From positions 1 to 64,000 of the forward strand of contig CACEBC010000009.1 in assembly GCA_902557735.1 (NCBI GenBank): a stretch of 64,000 bases of DNA, read 5' to 3'. A program made the position numbers and the translations under genes. Below the pieces are notes generated by a model that worked only from the letters and a program-made list of their open reading frames with translations, had not been told where the DNA came from and did no database searches. This DNA comes from Porticoccaceae bacterium. Its GTDB lineage: Bacteria > Pseudomonadota > Gammaproteobacteria > Pseudomonadales > Porticoccaceae. Below, piece by piece: positions 26,218 to 35,185 of this stretch; position 1 is the first letter of the stretch, and every line of letters begins with the position of its first letter.

Positions 26218-29200
26218 TCAGAACTCATAACTAAGCGACGCACTAATTGATGTTCCAGTTTCATACAGCTCAATCTCGCGATTGTTTTGTACATAGGAGA
26301 CAGGCTCATTCGTTAAATTTCTGACCTTGAACTTTAGGACCCAGTGATCCGAGATCAAATTCTCATAAGTCAAATCTATGACTAGTCGACCCTTCTCCAT
26401 GATTGGCCCTCTAGCCGCTCCGCGCGCTATTCGATATATGCGATCATCAAAGTGATTCACCAAGACAGTAATCTTCTGGTCGCTCGGAAAATGGTCGAGG
26501 CCTAATTGAAGATTTGCCAAGTACTCGGATTGTGCTTGAAGCGGCCGCCCGTTTGCCGTTTCGCCCTCAAGTCTCAATTGGTTGTCAGACAGATCAACAG
26601 TAGAATCGATATAGGACAAATTCCCGTTAAGGAAGATTAAAAAGTTATCCCTTTCCATCAGAGTGGTGTTGAAATCGAGTTCAATACCCTCTAGTTCTGC
26701 ATTTTTTTGATTCTTGAACGTAATTGCAGAGGCTGCTTGAGAGCCGGAGGAGTCGGCTATCGACCGTTCGACGGGGTTATCAATGTCTTTCACAAAAAAG
26801 GCCAGAGAGGCACGACTAGACTCTCCGAAATAATACTCTACCCTGAGATCAAGGTTCTCTATTTCCGCCACAGCAAGATTTGAATTGCCGATGATGACAT
26901 CGTCAGTTTTTGGATCAAATACCCTTGAGTCGGAGCGCTCAATCAACCCGGGATAGGACACCGTCTTACTTGCACCCAGACGAAATTGCAGCTCCTCAGT
27001 TGGACGCCATGTCACATTAACGGCTGGAAACCAGTCATCAGTTTCCAAGATGCCGTTGTTTTGCGGTGCGTTAGGGTAGAGTATTTCCTGAGTAAAGTCT
27101 TCGAATCTCGCACCCAACTCGACCGTCCAATCGACGCCAATCTCGTTGACCAGTTTAAAATAGTAAGCCGTTGTTTCCTCCAAAGATTCATAGGAGTCAG
27201 TAGCGGTGGTGGTGGTTCTTAATCGCCAGGCATCTGCAGCGATGTTCTCGATGCTAAGCACCGCCTCCACACCATCGGCAACACCTCTATCTACCGGATA
27301 ACTACCTTGACGAAAACTGAATCGCCACATATCCACGTCACGCTCTTTCTCTGAGTAGAGTGCCCCGAGCGTGAGGGTAGAAAAATTCTCACTGCCCCAG
27401 TCCGCAGATAGATCAAAATCAAAACCAACATCTTTACTGACCTCATTTAAGTCAGACCAGCGTCTTTCAACGGATGAGGGCACTAACTGGCTACTCTGGA
27501 TATAGTAGGATCTTCTGTCTGGTTCCAACCGATCTGTTTCTGAGTAACCGAGGCGCCAGTCAAACTTACTCTCCATTTCACCGATGGAAAACTCGTTGAA
27601 ACCATTCAAACTTGTTGAGAACAGCTGACGCTGGACGTATTCGAGAATAACGTCCGTCAGATCTCTCTCCTCCCGACTCTCAATGCCCGAGGACCTTCGC
27701 GTCACATCATCGGTCGATCGCAATAAAGTCGTCTTCGAAAGAATCTCACCACCGTCAAACTCATATCCGACAACGCCATAGCCTGAGACAACGACATTGT
27801 CCTTGCTTCTGAGGTAGCCGCCGGTGACACCGTTGGGGTTATCTAAGACCGCGTCACCTCTGTCGCCCATGGATCTGCCATAGCTACCGGATAAGTAGAA
27901 GCCTAGCTCACCATCTTGGAACTCTAAACGGTCGCCGAAATTGATATCGAATCCTATATCAGGGTGAGCCGTGACCTGATCAATGTCATAGTCCGGTCGG
28001 AAAGAGAGCGCATACGCCATCGCAACAGGTTGCGGCGTGCAACCATCATAAAGACCGGCTATGTCCTGTCCCGTCTGGATTATATTAGTGGTTCGGTCCG
28101 GGTCGCCCTGAGAGTAGTCGTAGGCAGGGCAAATAACCAAGCGTGTCCCTCTCTCAGTCCCTTCGAGCACAGTGCCATGCATGTCACGCAAACCGTTATC
28201 AAAGCCGAGGGCTTCGGATTCGCTGTCTCGGTAACCTAAAACATCATCGCCAGTGAAATCCGAGTTAAAGCCCATTGAGACTGATATTTTGGCCACTCTC
28301 TCATCGGGCAGTCCTTTCGTATTGATACTGATCGATCCGCCAGTCGTAGTGGCAAGCTGATCTGCAGAAAAAGACTTTTGTACCTCGATCGTTTCAACAA
28401 TTCCGGTAGGAAACAAATCCAATTGGATATCGCGTCTCATAGGGTCAGTGCTGGGCATCATGATCCCATTGAAGTTGGTTGCTATGTATCGTCCGTCCAA
28501 GCCTCTGACATTAGCAAACTTATCGTCAGTGACCGACAAACCAGAAATTCGGCCAAGAACGCCGGCAATGTCGCTGTCACCAAAGCGTGACAATTGCTCG
28601 GCATCGATAGCACTGACAATTGTGGTGGCATAACGCTCGATGCTCTCAGTATCATCGGTGGCATTAAAAACACCTAGCACGACCACTTCTTCAAGACGTT
28701 GGGGCGACAAGTCTATCTCCTGGCCATCAGGACCGGTATCAAGCAGACGGAAGCTTACATTAACCCCTCCGCCAGCAAAGAGCCTGACATCCGAAGCCAT
28801 AGCGCTCTCAAAATTGGGATGTTCGACCTCGATCTCGTGCTTTCCACGATTTAGAACAAGCGAGTAAATACCTCTGGAATCGGTGTAAACTTCCGTGTCC
28901 AGATTTTCCACAAAAACCGCTGCGTTTGGCACTGGCGTCCCGTCGCTCGAAATAACCTGTCCTGCCACCAAGCCATAAACGGCATCATCTGATCTATACA
29001 CACCTATCTGAATGTCAGGTTTTTCCCCCTCCGCCCTCTTGAAAATAACAGTTGCTTCTGATTCTGCCTGTTCCTCTACGGGTATCGAAACAGGGAAGCG
29101 AGAATCATCGTTAACGAGGTCTACCTGATAATTTCCAGGCGCCAAGTCTGTTTCAAGCATGCCGGCATCGTCCGAAGAGCCAATCAGCTCATTGCCAATG

Positions 29201-29325
29201 TAGATCTGCACGCCTTTCACGGGTGCTTCATCGAGAAAAATTTGGATGAAAACTGGTTCTGCGAGGACAGCTGGCGCCCAAAGCGCAGATAGAAATAACG
29301 CCATGGAAACGATTCGTTTAGTCAT
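26218..29325 (-). CDS. TonB-dependent outer-membrane receptor, Pho-regulated
   Basis: A 1035-residue receptor. It has a signal peptide (cleavage near AVLA/EP), a PEGA-like beta domain (~25-95), a carboxypeptidase-regulatory-like domain (~118-175, GQVISSDGTPVPNAAV, DSRGIYSLVL), a plug (~220-345, with FANVRGLDGRYIATNFNG and ATTTGGSISINTKG) and a 22-strand-type barrel ending in SASLSYEF with the C-terminal Phe of outer-membrane proteins. Such receptors import scarce large substrates using TonB energy. The substrate is not evident. Six Pho-box half-sites lie 130-200 bp upstream, and the cotranscribed lipoprotein is the likely surface partner. The next gene upstream is phoU. Confidence 0.92.
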   Translation of the reverse strand: MTKRIVSMALFLSALWAPAVLAEPVFIQIFLDEAPVKGVQIYIGNELIGSSDDAGMLETDLAPGNYQVDLVNDDSRFPVSIPVEEQAESEATVIFKRAEGEKPDIQIGVYRSDDAVYGLVAGQVISSDGTPVPNAAVFVENLDTEVYTDSRGIYSLVLNRGKHEIEVEHPNFESAMASDVRLFAGGGVNVSFRLLDTGPDGQEIDLSPQRLEEVVVLGVFNATDDTESIERYATTIVSAIDAEQLSRFGDSDIAGVLGRISGLSVTDDKFANVRGLDGRYIATNFNGIMMPSTDPMRRDIQLDLFPTGIVETIEVQKSFSADQLATTTGGSISINTKGLPDERVAKISVSMGFNSDFTGDDVLGYRDSESEALGFDNGLRDMHGTVLEGTERGTRLVICPAYDYSQGDPDRTTNIIQTGQDIAGLYDGCTPQPVAMAYALSFRPDYDIDQVTAHPDIGFDINFGDRLEFQDGELGFYLSGSYGRSMGDRGDAVLDNPNGVTGGYLRSKDNVVVSGYGVVGYEFDGGEILSKTTLLRSTDDVTRRSSGIESREERDLTDVILEYVQRQLFSTSLNGFNEFSIGEMESKFDWRLGYSETDRLEPDRRSYYIQSSQLVPSSVERRWSDLNEVSKDVGFDFDLSADWGSENFSTLTLGALYSEKERDVDMWRFSFRQGSYPVDRGVADGVEAVLSIENIAADAWRLRTTTTATDSYESLEETTAYYFKLVNEIGVDWTVELGARFEDFTQEILYPNAPQNNGILETDDWFPAVNVTWRPTEELQFRLGASKTVSYPGLIERSDSRVFDPKTDDVIIGNSNLAVAEIENLDLRVEYYFGESSRASLAFFVKDIDNPVERSIADSSGSQAASAITFKNQKNAELEGIELDFNTTLMERDNFLIFLNGNLSYIDSTVDLSDNQLRLEGETANGRPLQAQSEYLANLQLGLDHFPSDQKITVLVNHFDDRIYRIARGAARGPIMEKGRLVIDLTYENLISDHWVLKFKVRNLTNEPVSYVQNNREIELYETGTSISASLSYEF

Positions 29326-29459
29326 TAATGTTTACCCATCCGCCGTGTGGTTCGAAATCGAAAAGATTTTAACCATCTGAATTAACGTTATTTTTACATC
29401 GATTAACTCTCATCTGAACCGAAAAAGCATCTCGAATGTCGAAAGAATAAAGGCGTTAA

Positions 29460-29521
29460 ATGAATATAACGTGACAAAAAAGTGAATTAAAATTTACAAT
29501 AAGATGACAAAACTATGACAG
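29460..29521 (-). promoter_or_regulatory. Pho-box array upstream of the TonB receptor operon
   Basis: Read on the minus strand, half-sites TGTCAT, TGTCAT, TGTAAA, ATTCAC, TGTCAC and ATTCAT begin at exact 11-bp steps (plus-strand left ends 29515, 29504, 29493, 29482, 29471, 29460). The first pair, CTGTCAT-N4-TTGTCAT, is almost the PhoB consensus. The spacing and sequence are those of direct-repeat PhoB sites, so phosphate-starvation induction is expected for the receptor and lipoprotein. Confidence 0.88.
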
Positions 29522-29602
29522 TAAGATCGGGCTTGTGTTTTCACCGGAAGTTGCACTGCGAAGTGGATGAATCTTTGCTGAATCTAACCTTTGATTCGCG
29601 GG

Positions 29603-30301
29603 CTAATGCGTGTCATCAAAAACTGCTTGATGCCGGATATCCGTTCCTCGTACGACGAAAACAATTTGCTCGCAAAGATTCTTGGCATGATCGCCAACTC
29701 GCTCAAGGGATCTAATAACCCACAAAATATTGATCACGCGGCTAATACTCTTAGGGTCTTCCATCATATAAGTTACTGATTCACGCAATGCCGTCTGATA
29801 ATCTAAATCAATTTGCTGATCTTGATTGAACGTTCTTAAAGCAGCCTCAGTATCGAACCGAGCGAAAGCATCTAAAGCATTATTTAAAATGCTCAGCGCT
29901 GCCTTGCCAAGATGCCTCACCTCGGTGAAACCCCATGGATTTTCTTGTTCAGAAAGTAGAATTGCTTGTTTAGCGATCTTTTTAGCCTCATCACCTATTC
30001 TTTCAAGATCGTTGACCGCCTTAGAAACCATCATTACAAGTCTCAGGTCGGTCGCCGCAGGCTGCCTTCGTGCTATAATAGTCAAACAGGCTTCATCGAT
30101 CTCAAGCTCCATCTCATCTACCCGTTTATCTCGCTCAATCACGCTATCGGCCAATCCGCTATCCACCTTAACAATCGATTGAATAGAATCCTGCAGCTGC
30201 TGTTCTACCATACCTCCCATCGCCATTAAGAGGGTACGTATTTCATCCAACTCCTCGTCAAACTGCTTTACAATATGATTTTCAAGCGCGATGTCTTCCA
30301 A
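29603..30301 (-). CDS. phoU: Phosphate-specific transport system regulator PhoU
   Basis: A 232-residue all-helical protein with two PhoU repeats. The metal-binding family motifs occur as DLRLVMMVSKAVNDLERIGDEAKKIA and, in the second repeat, ISRVINILWVIRSLERVGDHAKNLCE. PhoU links the Pst transporter to PhoR to keep the Pho regulon off when phosphate is plentiful. The start is a TTG, supported by AAGGAG at good spacing. It is the last gene of pstSCAB-phoU, 13 bp after pstB. Confidence 0.96.
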   Translation of the reverse strand: MEDIALENHIVKQFDEELDEIRTLLMAMGGMVEQQLQDSIQSIVKVDSGLADSVIERDKRVDEMELEIDEACLTIIARRQPAATDLRLVMMVSKAVNDLERIGDEAKKIAKQAILLSEQENPWGFTEVRHLGKAALSILNNALDAFARFDTEAALRTFNQDQQIDLDYQTALRESVTYMMEDPKSISRVINILWVIRSLERVGDHAKNLCEQIVFVVRGTDIRHQAVFDDTH

Positions 30302-30314
30302 AACAAACTCCTTC

Positions 30315-31202
30315 TTAGCCGAAACGGCCCGTAATATAGGATTCTGTAAGATTATGTTCAGGCATGGTAAATACCTGTTCAGTTGGATTCACCTCAATGA
30401 GTTTACCAAGGTGAAAATAGGCTGTTCGGTGAGAAACTCTCGCGGCCTGTTGCATATTATGTGTCACAATCGCAATCGTAAAATTCTGGCTAAGTTCTTC
30501 AATGAGTTCCTCTATCCTTGCCGTTGCAATTGGATCGAGCGCTGAGCAAGGCTCATCCATCAAAATCACCTCGGGACTGACGGCAATCGCCCTGGCAATG
30601 CAAAGGCGCTGCTGTTGCCCGCCGGAGAGGCCCGTACCGGGCTGCTGCAATCTATCCCTGACCTCATCCCAAAGACCGGCTCGTCGAAGACTTTCCTCCA
30701 CAATCTCATCTAGCTCATATCGCGAATCTGTTAGGCCATGAATCTTGGGACCATAGGCAACATTGTCATAAATGGATTTAGGAAAGGGGTTAGGCTTTTG
30801 GAAAACCATCCCGACCCTTGCTCTCAATTCCACAACATCCAGCTTGGGAGAGTATAGATCCTGTCCATCCATACTGATGTGGCCCTTGACCCGGCAACCT
30901 TCAATAGTATCATTCATCCGGTTCAGTGACCGCAGGAGAGTCGACTTACCACACCCGGATGGACCAATCATGGCAATCACCTGATTTTCAGTAATATCGA
31001 CCGACGCGTCAAAGATTGCCTGCTTGTTTCCGTAAAATACGCTCACATTCTTGATCGACATTTTCGCATTCTCAGAAAAACAAGTTCCAACAGTTACATG
31101 ATCTTGAATATCATTTAAGAAATTCGTTTGATCACCACTCATCAAATGCTGTGAACGTGTATTAGAGTCTGTTTCGGCTGCGGAGACTACAGTAGTTGAC
31201 AT
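30315..31202 (-). CDS. pstB: Phosphate ABC transporter ATP-binding protein PstB
   Basis: The ATPase of the high-affinity phosphate importer. Walker A is GPSGCGKST at residues 80-88, the ABC signature is LSGGQQQR and Walker B is VILMDEP. The protein is 295 residues, with about 47 residues before the usual start ([11 protein letters not shown]). The longer ATG is kept because AAGGA lies six bases upstream and it sits 13 bp after pstA, while no better site precedes the inner Met. The Ser/Thr-rich extension has no recognised function. Confidence 0.96.
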   Translation of the reverse strand: MSTTVVSAAETDSNTRSQHLMSGDQTNFLNDIQDHVTVGTCFSENAKMSIKNVSVFYGNKQAIFDASVDITENQVIAMIGPSGCGKSTLLRSLNRMNDTIEGCRVKGHISMDGQDLYSPKLDVVELRARVGMVFQKPNPFPKSIYDNVAYGPKIHGLTDSRYELDEIVEESLRRAGLWDEVRDRLQQPGTGLSGGQQQRLCIARAIAVSPEVILMDEPCSALDPIATARIEELIEELSQNFTIAIVTHNMQQAARVSHRTAYFHLGKLIEVNPTEQVFTMPEHNLTESYITGRFG

Positions 31203-31214
31203 TTCAAATCCTTA

Positions 31215-32495
31215 TCACCAGCGTCGTTCTAGTTTTTTGCGGAGCCAAACGGCAGATAGATTCATCGTTATCAAAAAAGCCAGCAACACCATAATAGCTG
31301 CTGATGTCTTCTCAATAAAGGCCCTCTCAGGGCTATCCGCCCAAAGAAAGATCTGTACAGGCAGCACTGTGGCTGGGTCAGTAAAACCGCCAGGCACGTC
31401 TGCAATAAACGCCACCATGCCTATCATAAGCAACGGCGCAGTTTCTCCCAAGGCCCTTGCCATTCCAATTATGGAGCCGGTCAGCATGCCAGGCATCGCC
31501 AATGGTACCACATAATGCAGCACCACTTGGTTTGGAGAAGCACCCAGCCCCAGAGCAGCTTCCCGAATGGATGGCGGAACAGACTTAATTGCTGCACGGC
31601 TGGTAATAATAATGGTTGGCAATGTCATCACTGCCAGAACCAAGCCCCCTAAAAACGGTATTGAACGCGGCACATTGAAAAAGTTTATAAATATAGCGAG
31701 TCCAAGCAATCCAAAAATTATGGATGGTACCGCTGCCAAATTGTTGATATTTACCTCGATGAATTCAGTCCAACGATTTTTTTCCGCAAATTCTTCCAAG
31801 TAAATCGCAGCTGCTATACCAATAGGAAATGAGAGAAGAAGGGTTATAACGAGTGTAAAAAAAGACCCAAACATTGCGCCCTTAATTCCTACCTGCTCGG
31901 GTTCCCGAGAATCTCCTCGACTAAGGAAGTTTGCATTGAATTGCAGCTCAATTCTATCCTGATCAATGAGCTGCTTGACTCGCTCTAGCTGAGCCAGAGA
32001 AAGTCGAGCAGTGTAGGCTCGCCCTTTCAACAAACTCTTGTAGTAAGTATCGATATCATCATCAGCAAGAATCCAAAACTTTTCAGTTTGATCCAACAAC
32101 TCAGGCTCGCTCAGAAGCCTTTCCTTGAGATCGTAACCGGCTCCATTACTGACCAAAGCGTAAAGCTCCCTTCTTTCTGATCTTTTTCGCACTTGGGGAA
32201 ATTCTTGCCTTAAAGCGGTTTTGTGCAGTCTATCCCAATCAGCCAACATTAACGCCCCCTCATCAGACAGGTCGTCTATGCCAAGCACCTCTTGATCATA
32301 ATTGATTTCGAGCTGAATATAGGTTGCTGAAAAAGCGCTCTTTCCTTTAAGAAAAATATCGGCAAAAAGAACCAAGACTGCCAGAAGTCCCAGCGTCACC
32401 GCCGCAATTCCACAAAGGCGAAATGCCTTTTCAGCACGATACCGGGATACCAGCGACCTTTGAATTCTTTCTAAATTTCTACTGGGTTTACTCAT
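31215..32495 (-). CDS. pstA: Phosphate ABC transporter permease PstA
   Basis: A 426-residue inner-membrane permease. After a first TM (~25-48) there is a long, mainly hydrophilic periplasmic insert to about residue 205, then the canonical binding-protein-dependent transport domain with five helices and the EAA loop (IREAALGLGASPNQV). The insert makes it much longer than E. coli PstA (about 296 residues); such enlarged PstA proteins occur in marine gammaproteobacteria. Its ATG overlaps the end of pstC by 8 bp. Confidence 0.95.
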   Translation of the reverse strand: MSKPSRNLERIQRSLVSRYRAEKAFRLCGIAAVTLGLLAVLVLFADIFLKGKSAFSATYIQLEINYDQEVLGIDDLSDEGALMLADWDRLHKTALRQEFPQVRKRSERRELYALVSNGAGYDLKERLLSEPELLDQTEKFWILADDDIDTYYKSLLKGRAYTARLSLAQLERVKQLIDQDRIELQFNANFLSRGDSREPEQVGIKGAMFGSFFTLVITLLLSFPIGIAAAIYLEEFAEKNRWTEFIEVNINNLAAVPSIIFGLLGLAIFINFFNVPRSIPFLGGLVLAVMTLPTIIITSRAAIKSVPPSIREAALGLGASPNQVVLHYVVPLAMPGMLTGSIIGMARALGETAPLLMIGMVAFIADVPGGFTDPATVLPVQIFLWADSPERAFIEKTSAAIMVLLAFLITMNLSAVWLRKKLERRW

Positions 32496-33876
32496 ATTGT
32501 TCTCGAAATCGTTTCACGACCTGAAGGGCTATCACGTTTAGGATTAAAGTAACAATGAATAACATGAGTCCAAGGGCAAATGCTGCCAGCGTTTTGGGAC
32601 TGTCAAACTCCTGGTCACCCGTTAGCAGGGTGACAATCTGTACCGTCACGGTGGTAACAGACTCGAGCGGATTCGCTGTGAGATTCGCAGCGAGACCAGA
32701 GGCCATGACAACGATCATCGTTTCCCCAATTGCTCTTGAAATAGCCAGCATAATCCCTGCCACGATGCCCGGCAATGCAGCTGGAATAACGACACGCCAG
32801 ACTGTCTCGGAATGCGTGGCGCCCATAGCCAAGGATCCGTCTCTCATTGCTTGTGGAACCGCAGTAATAACGTCATCCGCAAGAGAAGAGATGAACGGGA
32901 TAATCATGACGCCCATCACAATCCCAGCCGCAAGCGCGCTTTCGGATGATACGGATAAGTCAAAACTTTCGCCGATTGTGCGCAAATATGGGCCCAAGGT
33001 AAGAGCCGCGAAAAATCCATAAACCACTGTTGGAATGCCTGCTAGAACTTCTAAAGCGGGCTTCGCATAAGTTCTGGTTGATCGGTGCGCATACTCCGCT
33101 AGATAAATGGCTGACATCAAACCGACAGGGACCGAAATGCACATTGCTACAGCCGAAACGAGCAAGGTGCCAACAAATAATGGTACCGCTCCAAAACTCC
33201 CAGAGGAGCCAACCTGATCGTCTCTGATCGCTGTCTGCGGGCTCCATTCTAGACCAAAAACGAAATCAAATACTGGCACAGACTTAAAAAATTGCAGCGA
33301 CTCGAAGATCACCGATAATAAGATCCCAAGAGTGGTAAAGATAGCCACCACGGCGCAGCAAAAAAGTACGTATTGGGCCACACTTTCAACCGGCTGACGA
33401 GCTCTAAATTCAGTCGACAAATATGACCTTCCCCAACTAAATCCCATCAGCGCGGTACACGAAACAACAGCCGCCATAGTCCAGCGTGAGAATTCGTTGT
33501 AACGAAGAAGTTGTTTCGCCGCCGCTAAAATCTCAGTTGGCTGTCCGTCTCGCGGCAGGACACCCAAAGCCAAGTTATTTATTTTATTTGCGAGTAAGGT
33601 CGTGCTTGAGGTGTCTGTTGGGAGCAGATGTTCTGGAAGTGACTCAAAAGTTAATCTGATAATCACATAGTTTTCCAGCGTCATCCAGATTATCAGAACT
33701 AAAAGCGCTGGCAGCGCGGTCCAAATAGCAGTGAAATAACCGTGATAATTTGGGAGCGAATGTAAGGAATTAAGTCCACCTGAGATGTGAGCGAGCGCCT
33801 CAGAACGGCGTCGCCCTAGGAAGAACGCCAAGACGGAGGCACCTAACAAAAGGAGGAACATTTCACTCGATTGCAT
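32488..33876 (-). CDS. pstC: Phosphate ABC transporter permease PstC
   Basis: A 462-residue inner-membrane permease partner of PstA. It has extra N-terminal TM helices and a periplasmic segment (to ~residue 215) before the standard permease core, which contains the EAA loop (MRDGSLAMGATHSETV). Like PstA it is longer than the enterobacterial protein. It follows pstS by 73 bp. Confidence 0.95.
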   Translation of the reverse strand: MQSSEMFLLLLGASVLAFFLGRRRSEALAHISGGLNSLHSLPNYHGYFTAIWTALPALLVLIIWMTLENYVIIRLTFESLPEHLLPTDTSSTTLLANKINNLALGVLPRDGQPTEILAAAKQLLRYNEFSRWTMAAVVSCTALMGFSWGRSYLSTEFRARQPVESVAQYVLFCCAVVAIFTTLGILLSVIFESLQFFKSVPVFDFVFGLEWSPQTAIRDDQVGSSGSFGAVPLFVGTLLVSAVAMCISVPVGLMSAIYLAEYAHRSTRTYAKPALEVLAGIPTVVYGFFAALTLGPYLRTIGESFDLSVSSESALAAGIVMGVMIIPFISSLADDVITAVPQAMRDGSLAMGATHSETVWRVVIPAALPGIVAGIMLAISRAIGETMIVVMASGLAANLTANPLESVTTVTVQIVTLLTGDQEFDSPKTLAAFALGLMLFIVTLILNVIALQVVKRFREQYE

Positions 33877-33949
33877 AAGGCGCTATCAAACCTCATAAAA
33901 TTGGCATGCAAAGCAACAAATTGGGCGTCACTTTGCCAACTTATTCACA

Positions 33950-35008
33950 CTATTTCAATGGTTCATCACCAGTCATCGGCAACAACGCTCGAGTATTTTT
34001 ACCAGTGAGCCGCCTCTGTTCGGTTGACAGCGGGATCATCCCCTTTTCGGCAAGGTATCCCTCCTCGCCCCAGGCTTTTTCGCTAGTAAATTCATCAAGA
34101 AAACCCTGGATACCGGGCACTACGCCTACGTGTGCTTTTTTCACATAAAAATAAAGCGGCCGTGATACGGGGTAAGATTTATCTGCGATAGAGTCAAATT
34201 CAGGGGCAACCTCTTCTATAAACGCTCCATGAACGGAATCGGCGTTCTGATCAAGAAAGCTGAAGCCGAATATACCCAGGGCTTTTGGATTCGCCTGAAG
34301 TTTCTGAACGATAAGATTATCGTTTTCACCGGCTTCTATGAAGTGCCCATCCTCCCTAATCGTGTGGCAGATGCTTTTAAAGGCTCTTTTGTCCGTCTTC
34401 TCCATTGCTGCCAACCAGGGAATCGCCTTGCAACCTCCTTCCATCGCCAATTCGACAAATGCATCCCGGGTACCCGATGTTGGTGGTGGGCCCAACACTT
34501 CTATCTTATCATCCGGAAACGACTCATTTATTTGCTTCCAAGTCATGTAGGGGTTGTCGATTAACTCCCCTTCTTTGTCTCCGGGAACTTTAGCGGCCAG
34601 TGCCAAAAAGATCTCTTTGCGAGAAAGTTTCATAACTGGGCTTTCGACAGAGTTTGCCATTACGAGCCCATCGAAACCCACTTGTACCTCGACAATTTCC
34701 GAAACACCATTCTTTTGACATTGGTTAAACTCAGACTTTTTCATCCTGCGGGATGAATTCGTGATATCTGGAAACTGCGTGCCGATACCGGAGCAGAATA
34801 GTTTCATCCCGCCACCCGACCCGGTCGACTCTATTTTTGGAGTCGCTTTGCCACTGCTTCTTCCATAACGCTCCGCTACCACGGTAGAGAAAGGGTAGAC
34901 CGTTGAGGACCCAACCACTTCAATATTTTCTCTGGCAGACGTCGTGGCTGCGAGTGACAACACCAGTGTGATTGCTAAAAAGACTTCGAAAGTTTTTTTG
35001 ATAGACAT
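33950..35008 (-). CDS. pstS: Phosphate-binding periplasmic protein PstS
   Basis: A periplasmic solute-binding protein with a signal peptide (cleavage near TSA/RE). The phosphate-binding loops are visible as VVGSSTVYPFS near the mature N-terminus, ESTGSGGGMKLFCSG and PPTSGTRDAFVEL. The ATG at 35008 (MSIKKTF) is chosen because GGAG lies seven bases upstream; the GTG seven codons earlier would add polar residues before the signal peptide. It is the first gene of the pst operon and has a clear Pho box upstream. Confidence 0.95.
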   Translation of the reverse strand: MSIKKTFEVFLAITLVLSLAATTSARENIEVVGSSTVYPFSTVVAERYGRSSGKATPKIESTGSGGGMKLFCSGIGTQFPDITNSSRRMKKSEFNQCQKNGVSEIVEVQVGFDGLVMANSVESPVMKLSRKEIFLALAAKVPGDKEGELIDNPYMTWKQINESFPDDKIEVLGPPPTSGTRDAFVELAMEGGCKAIPWLAAMEKTDKRAFKSICHTIREDGHFIEAGENDNLIVQKLQANPKALGIFGFSFLDQNADSVHGAFIEEVAPEFDSIADKSYPVSRPLYFYVKKAHVGVVPGIQGFLDEFTSEKAWGEEGYLAEKGMIPLSTEQRRLTGKNTRALLPMTGDEPLK

Positions 35009-35043
35009 GTCTGACTCCGTTTTAGACACTTTAAAATCAATTT

Positions 35044-35072
35044 ATGAAAAGTTTGTGACATTAAAATGACAG
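35044..35072 (-). promoter_or_regulatory. Pho box upstream of pstS
   Basis: On the minus strand CTGTCAT-TTTA-ATGTCAC matches the PhoB box closely (35055-35072), and a weaker third half-site TTTCAT (35044-35049) follows at the same 11-bp step. The array ends 35 bp before the pstS ATG, leaving room for a -10 element. This predicts PhoB activation of pstSCAB-phoU. Confidence 0.92.
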
Positions 35073-35082
35073 TATTTTTTAA

Positions 35083-35121
35083 TGCCACAAAAATGTAATA
35101 ACTTTGCCATATATTTGCCAA
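35083..35121 (+). promoter_or_regulatory. Degenerate Pho-box array facing the porin gene
   Basis: On the plus strand TGCCAC, TGTAAT, TGCCAT and TGCCAA begin at 35083, 35094, 35105 and 35116, exactly 11 bp apart, in the same intergenic region as the pstS box but pointing the other way. Individual half-sites are weaker than in the pstS box. It probably drove the porin gene, now a pseudogene. Confidence 0.6.
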
Positions 35122-35185
35122 GCAACACACATGACACTTATTGCGAAAAACAATTACTCATGTCTCGGACTTTATGGAGAAATAA

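Noticed and set aside
29515-29715. A 66-codon plus-strand ORF over the end of phoU and the Pho array
   Set aside because: It is antisense to phoU, has no family signal or ribosome site, and begins inside the PhoB half-sites.
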